Shown: piece after piece, positions 56,344 through 64,000 of the stretch
Layout: every line of letters starts with the position of its first letter
Position numbering within the stretch: position 1 is the stretch's first letter
Assembly (NCBI GenBank): GCA_036971615.1
Contig: JAYKKR010000046.1
Span: 1 to 64,000, forward strand
Source: Amyloporia xantha
Taxonomy: Eukaryota > Basidiomycota > Agaricomycetes > Polyporales > Adustoporiaceae
Length of the DNA stretch: 64,000 nt
Direction: 5' to 3'
Notes under the pieces: generated by a model
The model's database searches: none
What the model saw: the letters and a program-made list of their open reading frames with translations, nothing else
What the model was told of the DNA's origin: nothing
Program-made: the position numbers and the translations under genes

Positions 56344-56679
56344 GGAATTTGAGAGTGGCGGATCGCGCATACAAAGGTTATGGTATGCGATGCGGGGCAG
56401 GTGGTGGTCGATCAGAGAAGGGTGAAATAAGCGAGAGAGATTTATAAAGGACGCTTTGTCGCCCAGCAAGCGGAGGCCCACCCAATGTTTCTGGACCTAC
56501 AGACGCACGAGACGGCAAGGCATGACGACACGGTTCGAACTTGGAGGTGGGATAAGAAAGGGACTGGAAGGTACCCAACAGTCTTTGTGCTCCGGGACAC
56601 ACCGCTTTCGCCACTTGACACGAGTACCGCAGAGGTCGTCCATCGCAACATTCCAATCGCGACCATGTCACAAGATCAC

Positions 56680-57415
56680 GTGCTCGCGACCCACCCACCC
56701 ACTGTGCTGTGACGTGTCACGGCTCTTCCATCTTCCACCCAGACAAATTGGCTCGTCGAAGTCGTCCACTCCGTGCGATGCCTCATTCCCTGGGGAGACC
56801 GATTCTCTCCTGGCCTGGTCAGCATAGCTGTGCTGTAAGCTCGGTAGCTCTGTTGCTGATGCGTCAGACGATAGGAGGTACAGGCTTTTAGTATGCAGGT
56901 CGTCATCCATGCACTATTTTCCTTCTACAACGTAGACAGGAATGATTGCTCGGACGTTTGGTACGCCGAATACTCATGTCCTGCCTTGACTATGTCTCAT
57001 CGTAACTCATCACCTCATTTATTCAATTATTTTCCGATTTCACCAGTCTCCTTCAGAACGTGTAAGGTTCCGGCCAGATTAGACCGATCCAAATATTATC
57101 GCCTTCACCCGAAAGTATCGTCTTTCACCTGTGTATACGCACACTAACAAGAAACATTACGTATACTCTCATCGGCCACAGCTGTCCACCTCGTATCGGT
57201 GTCAGGGAAATGCGTCGCTCTTTTCGGTGCCTGCAAATCTGACAATGCTGTCTTGCCTGGCAGACTGCTGTCAGTGACATTAGCTCGTCTAGGTGAGTGA
57301 CGGTCAATAGCACGTCATCCTCGTTACTGGAGCGCTTGAGGTCTATCATGGGTCCGTCGTCCAATACCTCGTTGCGCTCATGCCTGCTATAGGAGAGATT
57401 CGCAACTAGTTTCCC
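56680..57415 (+). repeat. dispersed repeat R1, copy 2
   Basis: Plus-strand counterpart of 21875-22735, e.g. RRSRPLRAMPHSLGRPILSW at peptide level and the CTTCTACAACGTAGACA stretch. Degenerate, no intact frame. Confidence 0.6.
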
Positions 57416-57439
57416 TCCCACTCGGATGTCGTATTCTCA

Positions 57440-58050
57440 TTACCATGTTTCTCGAAGCCAATTTGAGCTCTGCAGTCACCTAGGCAAATCCTTATTGTAA
57501 AGATTGGGTAGATCGGCGGCGGCGACGAGATTGGATGAACAGACAGTCTGTCTTGTTCCGCGGGCGACGGCGAAGGTATGTTTGTTTTGCATCTAGACAT
57601 GCTTTGCTTAAAGGATACGATGATATCAAGGGTACTATCAGGTCTGACAAGCCCGGGAACCGTCCGGTCCCCATACGGACAGACAAGCGCCCATGTGAGG
57701 GTGAATTTGAACAGTGAGAACGAATTCGCAAAAGACCCTCGCAGACGTCGTCACGTCAACATCTCCGCACTCGTTCCTTGATGGAATACGGCGACATATA
57801 CATGTGAACACGTCTTTGTCTTCCTTTGTGTCTCCAGCATAAGTGGATGCGCCCATTGAGATATGCCAAATTCGAGGCTCGCCTTGATTCGTGGACTCGC
57901 CTTGAAATGAAGTGATTGTTGCCAACGATACAATACAATGCGGCCACATATGAAGGACGAAAGGCTGTTCATAGAAAGTCCACCGGGCAAGTCTGTTACC
58001 GCTCTCACCACATCTTTCTGACGTTGCTGTCATCCCACGCCATCCACATA
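57440..58050 (+). repeat. duplicated flank of the membrane-protein cluster, copy 2
   Basis: Inverted match of 54540-55090. Lies immediately before the two DUF6533 genes, whereas in copy 1 it is joined to their last exon. Confidence 0.7.
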
Positions 58051-58510
58051 CGATCTTTGACAGATGCCGCAAACAAGGTCTTTGTATCCCATTATCACTT
58101 TGCGGAGGTTGGTACAATGCGATGAGACTCGTCCTATATGTGGAGCCATCTTGAATCACATCTCCTTAATATGAGCGCTGTTGTCTGGATTTCGCCAGCT
58201 ATGTCTGCTGGTGGCCTAAGTAGACTTTGCGTTGCCTCGCTGAGCACGTTTACAGGCAGGAAGCTGACTGTATCGGGCTTCCATTGGATGCTGATGACCT
58301 CTGTTGATATGCCATCTCCTCCGAGTCCGAACACATCTCTGCCAAGGTTTCATGTGACATAGAACGCAGGTGCTTTCATTGCGGTCGTCATTCCACAATT
58401 GCCAATCAGATATTAAGCTTCTTGGGCGTCCATGCGATATAACGCTCGCTCGGACAGGCTCTCATCCTTGCACCCCTTTGTCGAGGATTACACTCATGTT
58501 GATCGTCTGG

Positions 58511-59970
58511 ATGTCCGCTGCCCATACCCTGCTCACGGCTCGCTATCTCACAGGTGAGTACTTTTGCTTTTAGACCATAAATTGTCTGAGGGACTGACAC
58601 CATCCGCTAGCTGTTGCACTGACTATATTCGTCTGGGATCATACATTGACTCTTGCAGACGAGATATGGTCGGTATGGTTGCAGCCGTGGTCACTTATAT
58701 CATCGCTCGTCCTGTTCAATCGATACGGCGGAGAGCTCGCTATGGTATTTGTTGCGTACAGTAAGGGAATCGTCGTTGTACGGTGGAGACAGTAAGCCCT
58801 GCTGATCAATGTTTGTAGCTGTCGGCTGGTGGGAGACTACTCTTTCTTCTCAAGTGAGTGGTTTCGCTATGTGTACACCAATCAAGGCTTCACAAGGTCA
58901 ACTCTTCTTGACTAGATGTCAGTCATTTGAAGGCACGTTTGAATGCGATCTGCTCGGCTGATCATCGCGGTAGATGCCAGGCTCTTTTCGGAATTGTCAG
59001 CGTATATTGCATCATAAACAGCGCTTCGTCACAGTGTGAGCACGCTCGATGTTTTCAGTCGTGCACTTGAGTAATCTGCACACAGTCATCGTCATTCTAT
59101 ACCTATATAACATTTGGGACGATAGGAAAGTGATGAAACGTCTGCTTGTGTCTGGTTTTATGGTCTCCTTCTCCATTTCGCTCGCATTTGCGATTGTGAG
59201 CGTGCATAAATCTCTGAGTAAATATAGACCCTTTACCTCGCACTTTCATCGCTGACATATTTTAGAATCCATCCAGTATACCTTTCCTCACCACTACTGC
59301 GCTGTCTCATCGCCACCGACATACGAAATCGGCATGTGGGGTGGACTGGTTAGTCATGCAATCCTGACAGAACGATGACCATAATTCGTTGAACGTGAAT
59401 GACATAGGTGCTTTACGATATTTTTATTTTTGGCCTGATCACTGTCAATGCACTGCAAATGCCGCGAAGGCAAGACTCGGAAATCCTGAGCAACCTTTTC
59501 CGTGATGGCGGCTATGTTTTCCTGGTATGTGACATCTTCGTGCGGAAGTCTTAGATGATGGCTGACTTATCTCGCAAGGCCTGTTTCGGTCAGTCGAGCT
59601 CGTACGCAGGATTGATAAGCGTGCTCAGACAGGCTTGTAGGGCTCCGTTTGCTTCAGTTTGCCTCGAGCGTGACCAGAGGAGTATGGGTGTTTCTATGCC
59701 ATCGTTTCATGCATGCTGACGAATGGCTGCTCACGCAGGGACAGCTTAATCTCACACCTGTGTACGTGCTCATTCGGTCACTCGCCGGTCTCATCTAGAG
59801 GTCAACTGACGTCTGTGTGCAGTGTTGCGTGGGCTATAGATGCTGTTCTCAGCTATCGGCTCTTTTTGAAGGTGAAAGCAGTCGACCTCAAAGCACAAGG
59901 TGCTTTCGGGACCTGGACCAACCTCGATTCTGTCTATATTTATAGAGAAGTTGACGTCGACCTGATTTAG
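58511..59970 (+). CDS. DUF6533-type integral membrane protein, gene 1
   Basis: Predicted seven-helix protein of a family expanded in Agaricomycetes, function unknown. Start exon MSAAHTLLTARYLT (58511-58553). The DUF6533 domain exon contains VALTIFVWDHTLTLADEIWS and VLFNRYGGELAMVFVAY. Later exons carry VIVILYLYNIWDDRKVMKRL, helix LLVSGFMVSFSISLAFAIVS, LYDIFIFGLITVNALQMPRR and a last exon SVAWAIDAVLSYRLFLKVKA ending DVDLI at TAG 59968-59970. I could not phase every intron, so some exons may be damaged. Tandem paralogue of the gene at 60736. Confidence 0.6.
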
Positions 59971-60735
59971 AGTCAATCGCGAAGGGAACCTACTCTCTGA
60001 TGGGTTAACATGTAAGTCAGTACGGCATGGTTATTCGTTCAGCAGTCACTCATGCATTACGACCATAGCACAGCCCCAGCACAGATAAGGACTTGCGTTG
60101 GCATTGAATTACGGCTAAATTTGTGTAGGTTTATCAACTGTGGTGTCCGTGTCCGTGCGGCGTGATGTACCACATCTACCTGTACAGCCTCTTATCTAGC
60201 TGTCATATTGAAGCGCTGGCTGTTCGCGATGTCGGTCTGCGCGTCAGTACGAGGTAGGCGATGTAGTCTGAAAGCCCGTTCACCCTTCAAAATCGAATGA
60301 ATTCAATCTCCGGTGTTCAGGAAGAGAGACTTACCACCCTGACGCAAGAGTTCACAGACCATCTCTCATCCCACAGTAATGATATGAATGATAACACAGC
60401 TGACTTCCATCAATCATTGTAACCGTTTGTTCATCATCTGTCATTGAGTGGTCCTGTCCAGCGGATGATGATCACTACAAGCGGAAGGGGATCATATTGG
60501 AACGTGTCACAGTCCATGAGTACAGCTTCCTAGCGAGGCGCTTCCCCGGTGCCTGCACACCACTTGCGGGTAAAATTTATCCGATAAATGTTAGCTCTAT
60601 ACAGTGTGCCACCGAAGTGCGGATATCTTTGACAGATGGGTCGAGATGTCTCACTGTGGCATATAAATACGTCTTAGGTCGGTCATCCTTCGCCACTTCT
60701 GGACTCTGGGCTGCTCACTCATCTTTACGTCGGCG
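59971..60735. other. intergenic between tandem paralogues
   Basis: About 0.77 kb holding the promoter of the second membrane-protein gene. No other gene seen. Confidence 0.4.
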
Positions 60736-62196
60736 ATGTCGCTGCCTTCCGGTGAGGTAGACTCCTTGTCTGCGACGCACTATTTGACAGGTAGGCCTGC
60801 TATAGTTTGTCAAAGAGACTGATTTAATATAGCATGTAGCCGTTGCCTTGACGATTGCGCTCTTCAGCCATGCTTTGAACTTCGACAAAGAAGTCAAGCT
60901 CATCTGGCAACAGGCATGGTGCCCTGTGCAGACTGTGGTCATGATTAATCGCTACGTTGGGGAGGCGAGCCTCATTTTCATCGCGGCTTGTGAGATGCAT
61001 TCAACACAATCCAAGCTGTCTGGCTGATCCCATCGATTCAGCTGGTGTTGGTATTGGCCATAATTCATCTCAATCGGTCAGTAATCTGCAAGTTTTTTTC
61101 TAAACGCAAGTTGATTTTCTTCTGCCAATACCGTTTAGGTGTCAGTGCAAAGCACCTGTGTTTTGTATCTTTCACTCACCACCATCATTGCCCAGGTGCC
61201 GCGCCGCTGTGGTATTCATAGCCGAATATTGCATTTTAAACAGCACATCGTCACAATGTCAGATAGCATTACTATCACTAACGCGGCGAACTAATCGAAG
61301 TGTCCCAGTCGTGTTGATTGTCCGCACATACTGTTTATGGGATGGCAAGAAGGCGATTACATACGCCCTCACAGTGGGATATTGGGTTTGCTTCGCCTTA
61401 GCTTTGACCTTTGTTATCCTAAGTGGACTTGAAGTATTTGGTAAAGACGGACTGATCTTCTATATGTGCTTTAAGTTCTTACGTTTTATCATAGGGCATA
61501 TTGCCTGGTCATCCAACCTACATTCATGCACTTTCAACCGCATCCCGGCTTATCTCCCGGGAGTATGGGGAGCTATGGTCAGTGGAGTGTTGTCCATTCG
61601 CTTTCTCCCCAGCGAACATAGCTTGACTCAATCGCAGTTACTATATGACGTTTACGTTTTCGGACTATTAGTCGTCAATGCGATGAATAGGCCTCGCCGG
61701 AATGATGGCGAAATCGTCACGGCGCTCGTTCGTGATGGACTTTGGACTTTTGCAGTGAGTTGAGCTAGGAACCTTCATGTCACGCAATTATGAAACATTT
61801 TTATAGGCATCTTTTTGTCAGTATTCCAGAGGCATCCTACGGAAATAGCACACTGAAAGGCATTCTAGGTCTACTGTTGATTCAGTTCATACTGAGTCTC
61901 GTCAAAGGAGTGGGTGTTCGTGACGATCTACAGCAATCTATTACTTACTTCCTCGTGACGATAGGAGGCGCCGTTTCTGCTCATACCTATGTTCGTTTTC
62001 GACTCCTGATTTTGCGTTTCACCCAGTGCTCATGAACGAGTATTGCAGCCTTGCGTGGTCTTTGGACAGCGTACTCAGCTTCAGACTACTCCTGAAGATA
62101 AAGGCGCAGGAATATGACCAAAAATGCGGCTCGAGGCGGAGTGGAACACAGACCCCCGTCCAAATATTTAACGAGGTTGAAAAGCAAATAATATAG
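60736..62196 (+). CDS. DUF6533-type integral membrane protein, gene 2
   Basis: Start exon MSLPSGEVDSLSATHYLT at 60736. The domain exon reads VAVALTIALFSHALNFDKEV and VVMINRYVGEASLIFIAAC. Further exons contain RCRAAVVFIAEYCILNSTSS, VVLIVRTYCLWDGKKAITYA, helix VCFALALTFVILSGLEVFG, LYDVYVFGLLVVNAMNRPRR and the last exon LAWSLDSVLSFRLLLKIKAQ, ending in TAG at 62194-62196. The exon after TALVRDGLWTFA does not run on cleanly, so a frameshift or an unrecognised intron is possible. Convergent with SDR copy 2. Confidence 0.6.
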
Positions 62197-62744
62197 TGTG
62201 TGCGGCTTGGAACCTCCGCTGGCGTGGTAAGGACATGCATCGAGCAGTACTTGCGCTAGGCTAATAAGGGGGCATTACCAGGTTCTACATTCTAATTCAG
62301 CAAGGTACTAATCCGATCCGTGATCTCGTCCAAGAGACCCATTGTATAATTACTAGTATCTGAGCTGTTGTTGTGTAAATCAGATTCTTACAGACTACGA
62401 GAAAAGAGAATACAGCGGGAGATGCAGTGAGGATATCCTCTCCCAGTATGCCCGCTAGACTAGGTTCTGAGGCGGATAGGCTTGTGCTCTCTCAACAATG
62501 CACGATGAGCACGAAGTGCAAACCTTTCAGGCACGTTAGATTCAACACCGCATGAGAAAGGTCAGACAGATGAACTTGCATCAAGCGTCCAGTAAGAATA
62601 ACATGATGACAGTGCCAATATTTCGTCGATGCATACTTGGGAGACATACAGGTGAGGCTAAATTTGTTTGCCTTTACCAGATCAAGAACTCAATCAGCCA
62701 CTATTTACCGTGTGTATCACATGCAATCGATGTGTTGGACCTGG
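62197..62744. other. intergenic between convergent genes
   Basis: 3' flanks of gene 2 and SDR copy 2. The first 75 bp match the flank at 54320-54395 in inverted orientation. Confidence 0.5.
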
Positions 62745-63733
62745 TCACCAAGGAATCTGGCTGCCGTCGTAGTTGTAGAACCTCACCGCTTCTTCGGCCT
62801 TCGCATCCATGATTACCTTGATGCACGCTATAGCGGATTCTCGAGGGCCCAGCTTCTTAGCATTTGCCAGTGGTGCATTTCGATAAGCCCAGCCTAAATA
62901 TTTCATAGGTGGGGATAAGAAGCACTACAAGACCATCCTAGCGCCAACACTCACCTGGATGAACGAGTGTCATCGTGATGCCCTCCGTGCGAAGTGAAGT
63001 GCCCCATCTTCGAGCGAGCCTAGAATAATATGTGCTATCAAAGTCTTATTCAGCGATCAACCAGCGACAGAGCGTACATGTTAAGGGCCGCCTTACTCGC
63101 CCCATACGTATCAACAACTCCGCTACCAGACGGCGCACGCTCGAGGGACCCGCCTATGGACGTGATAAACGCCACCTTCTTGCCGCTTCCCCTTCGAATG
63201 AGATGCATAAAAGCGCGGCCAACGCGGAGGGGCGATATGATATTGACGCGCAGCTCTTCCTCGAATACATCAAGATCGCTGATCAAACAGAAATACGCAT
63301 GTGTACCCATGAGCAAGTCGGCGGTGGACGGCCAGAACAAGCTCGCGCTTGGGCGAAATTCACGCACCACTCTTCTGCAGGTAGTGTCTGTAGGCAGACT
63401 CCGGCGTTGTGGATGAGGCAGTCTAAGCCATTGGGCAATAGCGCCGACGTCTTCTCCGCAGCCAGACGAACATTCGCCTCGTCGGTCACGTCCAGCGTGA
63501 GAATCACGAATCGATGCTCGGGGTAGTCCGATCTCAAAGCCTGTAGACCGCTGGATCCGCTCGGGTTCCGTGCTGTCGCTATTACGACATTCTGGGGATT
63601 CTTGAGCTGGTGCAAATAAAAGTCTATTGGGTAACATATTATTGGGTAGCAGGAGCGGGTAATTACGTACCAGCTCTTCAGCAAAGGCAAGCCCAATCCC
63701 TCTACTTGCTCCAACAATGAGATAGGAAGACAT
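62745..63733 (-). CDS. short-chain dehydrogenase/reductase, copy 2
   Basis: Paralogue of the gene at 52739-53757. Exons: 63733-63671, 63606-63368, 63278-63078, 63019-62955, 62893-62745; 717 nt, 238 aa. The first four exons have exactly the same lengths as in copy 1 and the last is 30 bp shorter. Motifs: GASRGIG, LIHNAGVCLQ, ITSIGG, YGASK, HPGW. The 10-residue loss follows the HPGW turn, where copy 1 has VDTEMGHQIDAWIAEN and copy 2 reads AYRNAPLANA. This region shapes the cofactor/substrate lid in SDRs, so activity may be altered or lost. Confidence 0.88.
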
Positions 63734-64000
63734 AGGAGTTGGTTTGTAAACGTTGGTGAGTGAGAACCTTTGATAGTTGCACGGGAAGCAAAGACAATCC
63801 TCACCCCACGCTATATACCCGGGCGAAATATGAGAGGCGTCAGCGGATAAAACCCGCAGTGTCCACACAAGACAGACGACTTTCGCAGTCAGCACGCTTT
63901 CGGCGCCTCCGTTTGGCTTTCAGCGCTCCGCACTAACGGTCGCTGTTCCGCCTTCGCTTTGGATTTGCGCTTTGCACTCTCAAATTTGGAACTGCTCTCT
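63734..64000 (-). promoter_or_regulatory. upstream region of SDR copy 2
   Basis: On the minus strand a TATATAGCG box lies about 85 bp before the ATG. Further upstream the sequence does not obviously match the left flank of the LINE, so the duplication may end near the TATA box. Confidence 0.45.

Noticed and set aside
57638..58159. 173-codon minus-strand frame (MIQDGSTYRTSLIALYQPPQ)
   Set aside because: It lies in a duplicated flank; the corresponding frame in copy 1 is interrupted at other places, so no protein is conserved.
1..64000. CRISPR arrays, bacterial operons, Shine-Dalgarno sites, rRNA genes
   Set aside because: None seen. Intron-rich genes and eukaryotic families show that this is a fungal nuclear sequence.

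Overview
The window is nuclear DNA of a filamentous basidiomycete (Agaricomycete). Genes are dense with 50-70 bp GT-AG introns. Several families point there: a division-1 chitin synthase with many introns, DUF6533-type membrane proteins, and a Ty3 element with antisense spliced genes. No bacterial or organellar signal was seen. Exon models were assembled by hand from splice sites, reading frame and family knowledge; no search was run.

Left part (1-24.7 kb), mostly host genes: a 3' gene end (1-162); a small Ser/Pro-rich two-exon gene (1208-1773); a 19-exon chitin synthase (2098-5968, -); a monocarboxylate-type MFS transporter with a one-base frameshift (6717-8266, -); an intron-containing tRNA-Asn(GTT) (9529-9628, -); ATP synthase subunit f with a 9-nt exon (9797-10262, +); a poorly resolved 10.3-14.6 kb stretch; and PIG-T/GPI16 (14612-16619, -) divergent from an AFG2/Drg1-type AAA ATPase (17006-20332, +). 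Next come a small hydrophilic protein gene (20559-20883, -) and repeat-rich spacer with a MITE (23703-24373).

Middle (24.7-52.65 kb), one nest of transposons. A 5'-truncated, poly(A)-tailed LINE (24746-52646, 15-bp target duplication) was later split by three insertions. These are a 12.35-kb Ty3/gypsy element (25199-37549), an 8.5-kb Ty1/copia element (39711-48197, itself carrying a 2.7-kb DNA element at 42457-45156), and a 1.4-kb hAT-like element (50507-51899). Removing each insertion with one target-site copy restores the LINE reading frames exactly. The Ty3 element carries three different antisense, intron-containing open genes, one of them inside the LTR and so present twice.

Right part (52.65-64 kb): an inverted duplication of an SDR gene and its convergent DUF6533 membrane-protein neighbourhood. 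Copy 1 is SDR (+, 52739-53757) followed by a gutted membrane-protein remnant. Copy 2 is two tandem DUF6533 genes (+, 58511-62196) facing a second SDR (-, 62745-63733). The LINE inserted at the apparent TATA box of SDR copy 1 and duplicated it, so the gene keeps a TATA-like box about 90 bp upstream while its older upstream region lies 28 kb away. A small hypothetical gene (55762-56343, -) and dispersed repeats lie between.
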